NCBI GenBank assembly: GCA_937928735.1 | Contig: CALFVF010000021.1 | Coordinates: 1-34,764, forward strand | Direction of reading: 5' to 3' | Source: an uncultured Verrucomicrobiales bacterium | Lineage (GTDB): Bacteria > Verrucomicrobiota > Verrucomicrobiia > Verrucomicrobiales > Akkermansiaceae | DNA length: 34,764 nucleotides | Part shown: in pieces, positions 6,681-14,770 of the stretch | Layout: every line of letters starts with the position of its first letter | Position numbering within the stretch: the stretch's first letter is position 1 | The notes under the pieces: generated by a model | What the model saw: the letters and a program-made list of their open reading frames with translations, nothing else | Database searches by the model: none | Told to the model about the DNA's origin: nothing | Program-made: the position numbers and the translations under genes

Positions 6681-8933
6681 ATGAACATGTTTAAAAAAGC
6701 GCCACTCTTTTTGCCCATTCTACTCTCATTAACGCTCCATGCTCAAGAAGGTGATAAAAGAGACAAGGAAGGAGTCGTCCAGAAAGACCCGATACCTTCT
6801 CACTTAATTCCACCTTCTCCTCTGCTGAATCAGCAAGAAGCTCTCGATAGCTTTCAGATTCAGCCTGGATTCGTCATTGAGCCTCTCGTTGATGAATCTC
6901 TTGTGCACATGCCTGTCGCCCTCCAAGTGGACTCCGCTGGGCGAGTCTGGATCGCTGAGATGCGCTCCTACATGCCTAACCTAGACGGCACTGGCGAAGA
7001 CATTCCCAATGGCCGCATTAAGGTGCTCGAAGACACCAACGAAGATGGCCATTTTGATAAAGCCACGATCTTTCTCGATAATCTCGTCCTCCCCAGAGCG
7101 CTCGCTGTGACCGAAGACGGCTGCCTCTTCACAGATGGCATTAGTCTGAATTTCATCCAACGGGATGGCATAGTACCAGTCGGTGAAGCACAAGTCGTTG
7201 ATGCGAAGTACGCCACTGGTGGAAACCCCGAACACCAAGCCAACGCCCTCACCTACGCTCACAATAACTGGTACTACAGTGCCAAAAGCCTGAAGCGCTA
7301 CCGCCGAGTTGATGGAGAATGGATCTCTGAGCCCACGCGCATGCGCGGCCAGTGGGGACTCGCAAAGGACAACCTCGGGAGATTGTTTTTTAACTCAAAT
7401 AGCGTCTCCTTCCTCTCTGATCAATTTCCGCCAGAATTCTTCCGCTCAAGCACAGATTTTTGGAAAAAGGTAAGTACTGCTGAGCGCCTCACAGACTCCA
7501 GAGTCTACCCTATCCGCATGACTCCTGGTGCGAACAGAGCCTACAACCTAGGCACACTGGACAAAGACGGCAAACTCGTCAAATCGACAGCGATTTCGGG
7601 AATTTCTGTCTACCGTGACACCTTATTTCCTACTGAATTTCATAACTCTGTCTTCTCTGGCGAAACGGTCGGAGATTTGATTCAGAATATCGTCATTGCG
7701 CGTGACGAGTACAATAAACCAACGGGCCAGCGCACCACGGGAACAGAGGAATTCCTCGCCTCCACTGATGAGTGGTTCCTTCCCTGCTCAAGCTATTCGG
7801 CTCCCGATGGCTCTATCTGGGTGATCGATATGAACTTCGGCATCACCCAGCACCGCGCCTACATGACAAGTTACTTGAGAAGGCAATACGAAAGCCGAAA
7901 TCTCCATAAACCTGCGCCGAACAATGGCCGGATTTATCGAATGAAAGCGGCAGATGTCGAGCTGCGTAAGCTCCCCATTCTCGCTGATAAATCACCCAAA
8001 GAACTCGTCCCTTACCTCGCCCATCCCAATGGTGCCACCAGAGACATGGCTCAGCGCATTCTTGTGGAGTACGCAGATACGAGGGTCACTCGTGAACTAC
8101 GAAAGCTCGTCACCACAGATGCCTCAAATTACGGCTGGCTGCATGCCGCCTGGACTCTGCATGGACTCAATGCTCTCGACACCGAGACTGTGCGCCACCT
8201 CCTCAATCAAGACGATCCCGATAAGATCAACGCCGCTCTGGAATTCAGCACAGGTGACTCTCATCACTCACTCAGTGCCGCTATTGGTGCATTCACTCCA
8301 TCACCTCAGACCTTGCACGCCCACCTCAAGGCGCTAGCTCACTTCGAGCACACAGACCAAGCTCTCGCATTAATAAGCACTCATAGTGAGCAAGCCCGAG
8401 TCCATGAGGCCTACCTCGCTGGCCTCAGCAAAAAGAATCTCACAGCTATCGCAAAAGACCCCTCAGCGAATCAGACCTTTGCTCAGCTCCTCAAGCCAAG
8501 AAACTCAGGGAAAAACAAAAAGAAACTCAAGCCCCTCAAGGGTGAGGCCAAGGCCTCCTTCCAAAGAGGGAAAGCCGTCTATGCTGCCGCAGCCTGCAAT
8601 GGCTGCCATGGTGCCGAAGGTGCTGGCATGGACTATCTAGGGCCTCCGCTCGTCGACTCAGAATGGGTCACCAAAGACGAAAAACTCCTCACAAAAATAC
8701 TCCTCAAAGGCCTCCAAGGCCCTCTAAAAGTCAACGGCAAGGACTACTCCCCGCCCGCGGCAATGCCTGCGATGGGACACTTCTCAGACCAGCAGCTTGC
8801 CGATGTGATGACCTACATTCGCTATTCGTGGGGAAATAGTGCTAAGCCTGTGACTCCTGAGACAGTCAAACAAGTACGTGCAGAAACAGCGGAGCAGAGC
8901 CAAGCCTATATCGCCTCTGAGATTCAACCCTAA
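6681..8933 (+). CDS. Secreted PVC-type dehydrogenase with C-terminal c-type haem domain
   Basis: A large exported protein of the kind found in many paralogues in Planctomycetes and Verrucomicrobia (putative membrane-bound dehydrogenase domain plus a CxxCH domain). The start at 6681 (or the ATG at 6687) gives a signal peptide FKKAPLFLPILLSLTLHAQ; an in-frame TTG at 6615 would place unrelated residues before it and is unlikely. A beta-propeller-like N-terminal domain (LQVDSAGRVWIAEMRSYMPN, RIKVLEDTNEDGHFD) is followed by a helical repeat region (about 440-600) and a cytochrome c domain with CNGCH about 640 residues in, and a likely Met ligand in AMPAMGHF. It should act in the periplasm, probably oxidising a sugar or alcohol; the substrate is unknown. 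Confidence 0.9.
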   Translation: MNMFKKAPLFLPILLSLTLHAQEGDKRDKEGVVQKDPIPSHLIPPSPLLNQQEALDSFQIQPGFVIEPLVDESLVHMPVALQVDSAGRVWIAEMRSYMPNLDGTGEDIPNGRIKVLEDTNEDGHFDKATIFLDNLVLPRALAVTEDGCLFTDGISLNFIQRDGIVPVGEAQVVDAKYATGGNPEHQANALTYAHNNWYYSAKSLKRYRRVDGEWISEPTRMRGQWGLAKDNLGRLFFNSNSVSFLSDQFPPEFFRSSTDFWKKVSTAERLTDSRVYPIRMTPGANRAYNLGTLDKDGKLVKSTAISGISVYRDTLFPTEFHNSVFSGETVGDLIQNIVIARDEYNKPTGQRTTGTEEFLASTDEWFLPCSSYSAPDGSIWVIDMNFGITQHRAYMTSYLRRQYESRNLHKPAPNNGRIYRMKAADVELRKLPILADKSPKELVPYLAHPNGATRDMAQRILVEYADTRVTRELRKLVTTDASNYGWLHAAWTLHGLNALDTETVRHLLNQDDPDKINAALEFSTGDSHHSLSAAIGAFTPSPQTLHAHLKALAHFEHTDQALALISTHSEQARVHEAYLAGLSKKNLTAIAKDPSANQTFAQLLKPRNSGKNKKKLKPLKGEAKASFQRGKAVYAAAACNGCHGAEGAGMDYLGPPLVDSEWVTKDEKLLTKILLKGLQGPLKVNGKDYSPPAAMPAMGHFSDQQLADVMTYIRYSWGNSAKPVTPETVKQVRAETAEQSQAYIASEIQP

Positions 8934-8948
8934 AATTTAGCTTCAGAG

Positions 8949-8971
8949 TGTCATATAATATACCTATGACA
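8949..8971. repeat. Short inverted repeat downstream of the dehydrogenase gene
   Basis: Arms TGTCATA (8949-8955) and TATGACA (8965-8971) are perfectly complementary around a 9-base AT-rich loop, 16 bases after the stop codon. It may be part of the transcript end or a regulator site. There is no T run. Confidence 0.35.
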
Positions 8972-9000
8972 GAGCAGTTTAATAAATTAGAATGAAACAG

Positions 9001-9025
9001 TTATAAATTATACGCTAATTTATAA
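9001..9025. repeat. AT-rich perfect inverted repeat before a small membrane protein gene
   Basis: Arms TTATAAATTA (9001-9010) and TAATTTATAA (9016-9025) pair perfectly around TACGC. The stem is almost entirely A/T, so it is weak as a terminator but would make a symmetric protein-binding site. It ends 35 bases before the ATG at 9061. Confidence 0.4.
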
Positions 9026-9060
9026 TTCCAAAGATTGATTCTGACCCCATAATTGTAACC

Positions 9061-9444
9061 ATGAATACACGCATTTTCACACTTATCAGTTTAGTTAGCC
9101 TAGTGAGCTTAACGGCTATCATGTTGTTCTTCGGCGTCTCAGATGGAGTCTCCATCACCCTAAATGGTCAAGAGGTTGACAATCCTTTATGGAAGGGTCT
9201 TGGAGGGGTCTTTGGAGTTGTCGTCACGATGGTTGTCATTGCCTGTTCTTCTCTCATTATGCTAATGCTTCTCTCTGGAATGGGCCTCACTGTGCTCGCT
9301 ATTTCTGTGTGTATGAGTCTTCTTCTCTTTGGAATAGCTCTGCCCTTTCTCTTACCCATTGTTCTCCCTCTCTGTGTTGTTTTGATTTTTGCCGTCCGCA
9401 AATCAAAATCAAATAAGGAATTGTCTACTACTCAACATTCGTAA
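9061..9444 (+). CDS. Small integral membrane protein of unknown function
   Basis: I do not recognise this 127-residue protein. It is very hydrophobic, with probable membrane spans at about 5-25, 48-70 and two close-packed spans within 74-112. A short polar loop (SITLNGQEVDNPLWKG, about 31-46) lies between the first two. The tail RKSKSNKELSTTQHS is basic and polar, which suggests a cytoplasmic C-terminus. Base composition is T-rich compared with its neighbours, as expected for a membrane protein. An AT-rich inverted repeat stands just upstream. It is flanked by the dehydrogenase and menB with no evident operon link to either. Confidence 0.65.
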   Translation: MNTRIFTLISLVSLVSLTAIMLFFGVSDGVSITLNGQEVDNPLWKGLGGVFGVVVTMVVIACSSLIMLMLLSGMGLTVLAISVCMSLLLFGIALPFLLPIVLPLCVVLIFAVRKSKSNKELSTTQHS

Positions 9445-9533
9445 ACAAACTAGAACCAATCTCGGTTGTCAAAAATAGAGAGCTCTTTCTAATTCAGATT
9501 TGAGCTTTAGAGTGAATCGCTCTACGCTGCCTC

Positions 9534-10427
9534 ATGGCATCAGAGATCATGAATCCAGAACTCTGGGACACTGTCCCAGGATTCGACTTCGCAGACATTA
9601 CCTATCACCGCGCTAAAAACCAAGCGACTGTGCGGATCGCCATCAACCGCCCTGAGGTTAGAAACGCCTTTCGGCCAAAGACAGTCGATGAACTCTACCA
9701 AGCCCTCGAACATGCTCGCACGAGCAGTGACATTGGCTCTGTGCTCCTCACAGGAAATGGCCCTTCTCCTAAGGACGCTGGCTGGGCCTTCTGCTCTGGG
9801 GGTGACCAGAAAATCAGAGGCAAGGATGGCTATCAGTATGAGGAATCATCCACTTCTGGTGATACAGCCTCACTAGGGCGCCTGCACATTCTCGAAGTTC
9901 AGCGTCTGATTCGCTTTATGCCGAAGGTCGTGATTGCTGTCGTCCCTGGTTGGGCAGTGGGTGGTGGGCACTCTCTTCACGTAGTCTGTGACCTCACGAT
10001 TGCCTCCAAGGAGCACGCTATTTTTAAGCAGACAGACCCAGATGTCGCGAGCTTTGATAGTGCTTACGGTTCGGCCTATTTGGCAAAAATGATCGGGCAG
10101 AAGCGAGCTCGTGAGATCTTCTTCCTTGGCCTCAACTACAGTGCCCAAGAAGCCTATGATATGGGTATGGTGAATAAAGTCGTCCCTCACCTTAAACTCG
10201 AAGACACTGCACTGGAGTGGGCTCAGATCATTAACTCGAAATCTCCCACAGCCATGCGAATGCTCAAGTACGGCTTTAACATGACAGATGATGGCATGGT
10301 GGGTCAGCAGCTCTTTGCAGGAGAAGCCACGCGCCTCGCCTACGGTACGGCAGAGGCTCAAGAGGGCCGAGATGCTTTCTTGGAAAAACGCCCACAAGAT
10401 TACTCGAACTTCCCCTACCATTACTAA
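9534..10427 (+). CDS. menB: 1,4-dihydroxy-2-naphthoyl-CoA synthase
   Basis: MenB is a crotonase-fold enzyme that closes the second ring of menaquinone, turning o-succinylbenzoyl-CoA into DHNA-CoA. Diagnostic segments are INRPEVRNAFRPKTVDEL, AFCSGGDQKIRG (oxyanion and CoA site), VPGWAVGGGHSLHVVCD and the active-site SFDSAYGSAYLAKMIG, ending in the aromatic YSNFPYHY tail used across the oligomer interface. Length (297 residues) is typical. Its presence implies menaquinone respiration by the classical route, although no other men gene is in the window. The ATG at 9534 is used; an ATG six codons in is possible. Confidence 0.95.
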   Translation: MASEIMNPELWDTVPGFDFADITYHRAKNQATVRIAINRPEVRNAFRPKTVDELYQALEHARTSSDIGSVLLTGNGPSPKDAGWAFCSGGDQKIRGKDGYQYEESSTSGDTASLGRLHILEVQRLIRFMPKVVIAVVPGWAVGGGHSLHVVCDLTIASKEHAIFKQTDPDVASFDSAYGSAYLAKMIGQKRAREIFFLGLNYSAQEAYDMGMVNKVVPHLKLEDTALEWAQIINSKSPTAMRMLKYGFNMTDDGMVGQQLFAGEATRLAYGTAEAQEGRDAFLEKRPQDYSNFPYHY

Positions 10428-10548
10428 ATGGGCACCTCCGATAACCTGAACTTCCATTTCTCTCAAATCCTTCTGCGTCTAAACACTTCTGCGCCCTCTG
10501 GGGAATAAACACTCGTGAGTAGTCTCTCATAAAGAACCTCATCTATCT

Positions 10549-11313
10549 ATGACGCGCTTCCTCATCTACACTGTCTTTTTACTCGCTACCGTCTATGTCG
10601 GGGCTAAGCTCTTTCTTGTGAATCTACCCAAAGAAGATGGTAATGTGGCTGCCGCCGTACTGCCCTATGATGCGAAAGCTGCTGAAATCCCCTTTCAGAC
10701 AGCCACCTTCGGCCTAGGATGATTCTGGGGACCAGACGCCCAGTTTGGGAGTCTACCAGGTGTCTTAAGAACTCGCGTAGGATATGCGGGCGGCCAGAAA
10801 GAATCTCCTAGCTACTATGCTATGGGAGATCATACTGAGGCGATTTCCATAGATTTCGACCCGAAGCGCATCAGCTACAGTGAGCTGCTTGAGCACTTCT
10901 GGGAGAGCCACCACTGTAGTACCAATACGACACGCATCCAGTATATGAATGCGGTCTTCTACAGAGATGACCAGCAACGTGTCACCGCTCAGCAGAGCCT
11001 CATTCGCGCTGCCCAAAAGCGCCGCATTCCACAGGAAACTGTGAAGACAAAAATTCTTCCATTCACGCAGTTTTCCTACGCGGAGAACTACCATCAAAAA
11101 TACGTCCTTAAGCACCCTGTGCGCCAATTCCTCGAAGAAACCTACCCAAATACCAAGTCATTTGCCGACTCCACTGTCGCGATGAAGCTTACCGTTTTCC
11201 TGCGCTCTGATCAGCCACAAAACCAGCAGGAATTCCTCCGCGAACTCCCCAACTACGGCCTTCCTAAAGAGTACGAAGATGAGTTCCGCAAGCTCGCTCA
11301 AGACTCTCTGTAA
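10549..11313 (+). CDS. msrA: Membrane-anchored MsrA, probable selenoprotein (in-frame TGA at 10720-10722)
   Basis: Peptide methionine-S-sulfoxide reductase of 254 residues, readable only if the TGA at codon 58 is decoded. Residues 4-24 form one hydrophobic helix (FLIYTVFLLATVYVGAKLFLV), so the enzyme is probably anchored outside the cytoplasm. The reductase domain follows: TATFGLG-(TGA)-FWGPDAQF, then VLRTRVGYAGG, GDHTEAISIDFDP and the IQYMNAVFYRD core. The TGA sits exactly at the catalytic cysteine of the family motif GCFWG. Everything after it stays in frame for 196 codons and keeps the conserved residues. The only cysteine is Cys123 (HHCSTN); no C-terminal resolving cysteine is present. 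A hairpin at 10725-10759 fits a bacterial SECIS. Selenocysteine MsrAs are known in some bacteria and Chlamydomonas. A nonsense mutation or base-call error is the alternative but would have to strike this one codon. Confidence 0.9.
10725..10759 (+). promoter_or_regulatory. Candidate bacterial SECIS element in msrA
   Basis: Immediately after the TGA (10720-10722) the sequence can fold in three stacked stems: CTGG 10725-10728 with CCAG 10756-10759, AGAC 10734-10737 with GTCT 10751-10754, and CCCA 10739-10742 with TGGG 10746-10749, with one G.A mismatch between the upper two stems. The apical loop is GTT (10743-10745). Known bacterial SECIS elements have an apical loop roughly 16-37 bases after UGA with a G in its first two positions; here the distance is 20 bases and G is first. 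The pairing is seen by eye; no folding energy was computed. Confidence 0.65.
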
Positions 11314-11556
11314 TCGCTGACTCTCACGACCACTCGCTACTTTGATGGAGTTCCATTTCATTCTGTAGTGTCATTGCTCAGGCTTCTCAAAGGCCTCCTG
11401 AAGACTTCTCTTAGTAGGTTCGCTGATTGAATCTTTTTAGCAAACCCGTTTCGTCTCATTCCAAGAGAGAACCGTACAGAACTGTCCCTCTTAAAGCGCT
11501 GATTCACAATATTTAGTGAAGAATCGTGACATAGTGCACACAAAACAGAACAGCTC

Positions 11557-11594
11557 AGGCATTTTAGAAGGTAGCCTCTTTATCTAAAATGCCT
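11557..11594. terminator. Strong 12-bp hairpin in the msrA-amidase gap
   Basis: AGGCATTTTAGA (11557-11568) and TCTAAAATGCCT (11583-11594) pair perfectly around a 14-base loop. Only TT follows on the plus strand, so intrinsic termination would be weak. It is 243 bases past the msrA stop, farther than usual for that gene, so it may belong to an untranslated tail or an unrecognised small transcript. Confidence 0.5.
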
Positions 11595-11611
11595 TTATGA
11601 GATTCCTCTCC

Positions 11612-11642
11612 GAGATTCGTGCTTGAAACCACCTCGAATCTC
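11612..11642. repeat. 8-bp inverted repeat before the amidase gene
   Basis: GAGATTCG (11612-11619) and CGAATCTC (11635-11642) are perfectly complementary with a 15-base loop, ending 38 bases before the amidase ATG. It could form a leader hairpin; its role is unknown. Confidence 0.35.
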
Positions 11643-11680
11643 CCTAGGTTCTCTATCTCTTTAACTGTTCTCGCCCTACT

Positions 11681-12664
11681 ATGACACTCCCCTTCTTTCG
11701 ACTTCTCTTGGTACTGCTGAGTTTTTCACTCAGCTCGTCCTCTTTATGGGCGATTTGGGAGATCGTGCCCTACGGAAAAGAACAATATGTGACAGCCCGT
11801 TCTCTCAAAGATTTCTATAATTTTTCCCGAATGACTCGCAGTGGCAATGCTGTTGTCCTGGAGAATAAAGAGGTCAAACTCCAAATACGTGTCGGCAGTC
11901 AAGAATGTCTGATGAATGGCGTGAAATTCATCCTCTCAGACAGTGTCGTCGCCCACCAAGGCCGAGTGCTGATCTCGCGCACGGATCTCTCTAAGCTCAT
12001 TGACCCGGTGATGAGGCCAAATTACATCACCAGTGCGGCTCCCTTTCGCACTGTCATCATTGATCCCGGTCACGGGGGTAGTGATAGTGGCGCCAGAAAT
12101 CAATATGGAACGGAAGCCCAGTATAATCTCAAAGTTTCCAAGATGGTGCGTGATCGTCTCAAGGCCAGAGGTTATGACGTTCAGATGGTGCGTGATAGTG
12201 ATGTTTTTTACTCTCTCTCTCAGCGTGTTGCCATTGCCAATCGCCATAGAAACGCCGTATTCCTCTCCATCCACTTCAATGCTGGCGGTGGCCGTGTGGC
12301 TCGTGGCATTGAGACCTTCACACTCTCTCCGGTGGGTGTCGCCCACTACGGCCGCGGTGTAAAAAGCTCTGACTTTAAGGTCAGGCAGGGCAATTACCAA
12401 GATTCTGCCAATATCGCCTTCGCCACAGCTGTGCACAGTAGTGCTCTGCGCCGAGTGGAGGTTCCAGATCGAGGTATTAAGCGAGCACGTTTCTCGGTAC
12501 TCACTGGCATCAAACACCCCGCTATTCTACTGGAAGGAGGCTTTATGTCTCACCCCTTTGAGGCGCGGCTTATCCATAGTACGGAGTACCAGAATAATCT
12601 AGCCCTTGGGATTGCAGAGGGTATTGAGAAGTTCCGCCTCGCTCTTCTCCAGCGCAGACGCTAA
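11681..12664 (+). CDS. N-acetylmuramoyl-L-alanine amidase (Amidase_3, zinc)
   Basis: A cell-wall hydrolase that cuts the amide bond between muramic acid and L-alanine. Residues 1-24 are a signal peptide (FFRLLLVLLSFSLSSSSLWA). Residues about 25-115 form a small N-terminal beta domain like those preceding Amidase_3 in related proteins. The catalytic domain starts at FRTVIIDPGHGG (zinc His131), continues with TEAQYNL (zinc Glu145) and SIHFNA (zinc His198), and ends with ILLEGGFMSHP (catalytic Glu285). All zinc and catalytic residues are present, so it should be active in the periplasm in cell separation or wall turnover. Length 327. Confidence 0.93.
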   Translation: MTLPFFRLLLVLLSFSLSSSSLWAIWEIVPYGKEQYVTARSLKDFYNFSRMTRSGNAVVLENKEVKLQIRVGSQECLMNGVKFILSDSVVAHQGRVLISRTDLSKLIDPVMRPNYITSAAPFRTVIIDPGHGGSDSGARNQYGTEAQYNLKVSKMVRDRLKARGYDVQMVRDSDVFYSLSQRVAIANRHRNAVFLSIHFNAGGGRVARGIETFTLSPVGVAHYGRGVKSSDFKVRQGNYQDSANIAFATAVHSSALRRVEVPDRGIKRARFSVLTGIKHPAILLEGGFMSHPFEARLIHSTEYQNNLALGIAEGIEKFRLALLQRRR

Positions 12665-12679
12665 AGCTCCACTTTCACG

Positions 12680-12696
12680 CTTCTCTCTGTGAGAAG
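12680..12696. terminator. Short hairpin after the amidase gene
   Basis: CTTCTC (12680-12685) pairs with GAGAAG (12691-12696) around TCTGT, 15 bases after the amidase stop. The stem is short and no T run follows; it could be a weak transcription end. Confidence 0.3.
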
Positions 12697-12699
12697 AGA

Positions 12700-12727
12700 T
12701 TGACCTCATGGAGAAAAAAGCTATGTT
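12700..12727 (+). promoter_or_regulatory. Candidate sigma-70 promoter for a leaderless transcript
   Basis: TTGACC (12700-12705) and TATGTT (12722-12727) are separated by 16 bases, close to the -35/-10 consensus. Transcription would start about seven bases on, at the A of the ATG at 12734, so the message could be leaderless. This fits the lack of a Shine-Dalgarno sequence before that gene. Confidence 0.45.
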
Positions 12728-12733
12728 AGCAGT

Positions 12734-13759
12734 ATGGCGATTCGTTTGAACAAGGCGGTCGTGAAAGGGTGGATTGATAATACGACACCTGGCATCACTA
12801 CCGGAAGTATCGAGGTATTAGGCCTCGATAGGCCCCTGAGGCTCTATTTAAAAGGGAATGCACGCAGAGATATTGCAGGCTCAAGAATCACCTTTAAAAA
12901 CCCGCAGCCCAGCCCCCAGCCCGGAGTTGTGAAACACCTGCGCATTCTCCAGCGCGGTGTGGTGAGTCAGATGACAGCATCTCAAAAGACCAAAGTCCCT
13001 CTAATCTCCCGCGAGGAAGCCCAAGCTTGTATTGACCAGAATAGACCCATCCCATTTGGGTGGCAAAATAGCCTCTATTTGGAATGGTATAGCTTACTAA
13101 ATCACAAGGTTATCATTGACACAGCTCAATTTGAAATCAGCCCCAGCTTACACCAGTGGGAATTTGATGAACAGGGAGATCAAGCACAGATTCTGGAGAA
13201 CATTCAGACAGTCCAAGACTTCATGGAAATCATGCAGCACGCCGCACAGGCACAAGCTGATACAAATTTCTCAGAAGACGAAGCTGACGAATTCGAGTGG
13301 GAGCGCCGCCTCAGAGTACGTGACACCCTCGAGGAAGCTGCGTGGTTTCTCAGTGGTGAGTACGATTCTGATATTGAAACCCTTAGCTTCGAGACAGCTG
13401 ACCCTACACTACGAGACCGCACAGCACTGGTACAGCGCGCCTTCCATGTGCAGAGCCTCACTCTAGAAGCACTGGGTGAAGGCATGCTGGATGAAGGCCC
13501 CCGCGGAGACTTAGCGCTCTCTGTCGCCTTCACCTTTGATTCTCTCGATGAAGTGTACCCGAAAGACCCCATTCATCTGGAGAGTGGCTACCTAGTGGCG
13601 ATTCTCAAACGAACCCTTGAGGCCTGCCATAGCGCTATCGCCTCCTGCAATACCCTCGCTATGGAGGATGATCAGTTCGAGAACCTGCGAACCCAGATAT
13701 TTCGCCTGCGTAATGCGATCTTTGACGCCTCTATTCAGCTACGCGCCGAAACGCAGTAA
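12734..13759 (+). CDS. Hypothetical cytoplasmic protein
   Basis: I do not recognise this 341-residue protein. It has no signal peptide or membrane span. The first 110 or so residues look like small beta modules (KAVVKGWIDNTTPGITTGSIEVLG, with a basic patch near KGNARRD). From about 150 on it is largely helical and strongly acidic (NFSEDEADEFEWERR, DEGPRGDLALSVAFTFDSLDEVYP), ending in a long helix (FENLRTQIFRLRNAIFDASIQLR). The acidic middle suggests a protein-protein interaction role. It is likely transcribed alone or with the DUF58 genes that start 118 bases downstream. Confidence 0.75.
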   Translation: MAIRLNKAVVKGWIDNTTPGITTGSIEVLGLDRPLRLYLKGNARRDIAGSRITFKNPQPSPQPGVVKHLRILQRGVVSQMTASQKTKVPLISREEAQACIDQNRPIPFGWQNSLYLEWYSLLNHKVIIDTAQFEISPSLHQWEFDEQGDQAQILENIQTVQDFMEIMQHAAQAQADTNFSEDEADEFEWERRLRVRDTLEEAAWFLSGEYDSDIETLSFETADPTLRDRTALVQRAFHVQSLTLEALGEGMLDEGPRGDLALSVAFTFDSLDEVYPKDPIHLESGYLVAILKRTLEACHSAIASCNTLAMEDDQFENLRTQIFRLRNAIFDASIQLRAETQ

Positions 13760-13877
13760 TAAGATTTCTCCTTCTGGCACCGTGGGTCTCACATAAAAGC
13801 CTCCTCCCGTGCCCTAAATCAGAAATCCATATTGAATCTACACAAAAGCACTGCTACTGATCGCTTAAGGATACATT

Positions 13878-14762
13878 ATGGAGGATGATATTGATCAACT
13901 AATGAAGAAGGTGCAGCGGCTTGAGATCAAAGCCAGGCGCCTCTCTCGCGAGTCATTTTCAGGTGAATATCACGCTTCTTTTAAGGGCCAAGGTCTTGAT
14001 TTTGAAGACTTCAGAGAATACCAGCACGGTGATGAAACGCGCTTCATCGACTGGAATGTCACAGCTCGAATGAATAGTCCATTTGTGCGCACCTTCCGAG
14101 AAGAGCGAGAGCTCACCGTCATGATTGCTGTCGACATCTCTGGCTCCACACAATTCGGCTCCCAAGAATATAGTAAGCGTGAGATTTCCGCAGAAATCGC
14201 TGCCGTCATCGCCTTTAGTGCGAAGCACAATGGTGACAAAGTAGGTTTACTACTCTTTTCTAACCAAAAAGAAATCTACATCCCACCAAACAAAGGAACA
14301 CGCCATACCCTGCGCATGATCCGCGAAGTCCTCGCCACAGAGGCTACGTCCCCCGCGACCAGTCTCTCTGCTGCCTGTGAGTTTCTCACCAAAACTGTGC
14401 GCAAGAAAGCCCTCGTCTTTCTACTCTCTGACTTCATCGACCACGATTATCAGAAAAAGCTCGGCACACTAAGTAAGCTCCACGATCTCATCGCCATCCG
14501 CGTCTATGACCCCGCTGAAGAAACCCTCCCTAACATCGGCAAGGTAACTCTAGCAGACCCAGAGAGTGGCCACCAGACAACGATCAACACGAGCAACTCC
14601 AATGTCCGAATGGCACACGAGAAGCTCACCCAGCGACAAACAGAGGGCATCAAGAAAACATTCCAAAAGTACAAGATCGACCACGCCGACACGCCCACTG
14701 ACGCGGACTATTTACCAGCCCTGCACCAACTCTTCAAAAACAGAGCCGGCAAACACAGCTAA
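13878..14762 (+). CDS. DUF58 protein with vWA-like fold
   Basis: The 294-residue protein carries the DUF58 signature GDETRFIDWNVTAR (51-64) after FRTFREE-like context, and a vWA metal site DISGS (Asp86, Ser88, Ser90) in IAVDISGSTQFG. No membrane span is present. DUF58 proteins usually act with a MoxR AAA+ ATPase and vWA membrane proteins in assembly or stress systems. The start has AAGGA at a good distance before ATGGAGG. The next gene (DUF4381) begins 8 bases after its stop, so they form an operon. Unusually no moxR or batA/batB-type gene is beside them here; a moxR lies 13.5 kb away with another DUF58. Confidence 0.9.
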   Translation: MEDDIDQLMKKVQRLEIKARRLSRESFSGEYHASFKGQGLDFEDFREYQHGDETRFIDWNVTARMNSPFVRTFREERELTVMIAVDISGSTQFGSQEYSKREISAEIAAVIAFSAKHNGDKVGLLLFSNQKEIYIPPNKGTRHTLRMIREVLATEATSPATSLSAACEFLTKTVRKKALVFLLSDFIDHDYQKKLGTLSKLHDLIAIRVYDPAEETLPNIGKVTLADPESGHQTTINTSNSNVRMAHEKLTQRQTEGIKKTFQKYKIDHADTPTDADYLPALHQLFKNRAGKHS

Positions 14763-14770
14763 GAACCCCT

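Larger units (their letters stand above)
11314..11680. other. Long intergenic gap with two hairpins, no gene called
   Basis: This 367-base gap separates msrA from the amidase gene. It holds two clear inverted repeats near its right end (listed separately) and nothing that reads as a protein; short ORFs on the minus strand have no family features or start signals. The promoter of the amidase gene should lie here, but no good sigma-70 pair was found. Confidence 0.4.

Noticed and set aside
10822..11313. A separate short MsrA-like gene starting at the ATG at 10822
   Set aside because: It would lack the active-site motif; the same frame continues upstream through the TGA to a complete MsrA.
10549..11313. 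msrA as a pseudogene broken by a nonsense mutation
   Set aside because: Only one stop is present, exactly at the catalytic cysteine; the rest is conserved and a SECIS-like hairpin follows. It stays possible until selenocysteine genes are confirmed.
11358..11543. A 61-residue minus-strand ORF in the msrA-amidase gap
   Set aside because: No family features or ribosome site; composition looks non-coding.
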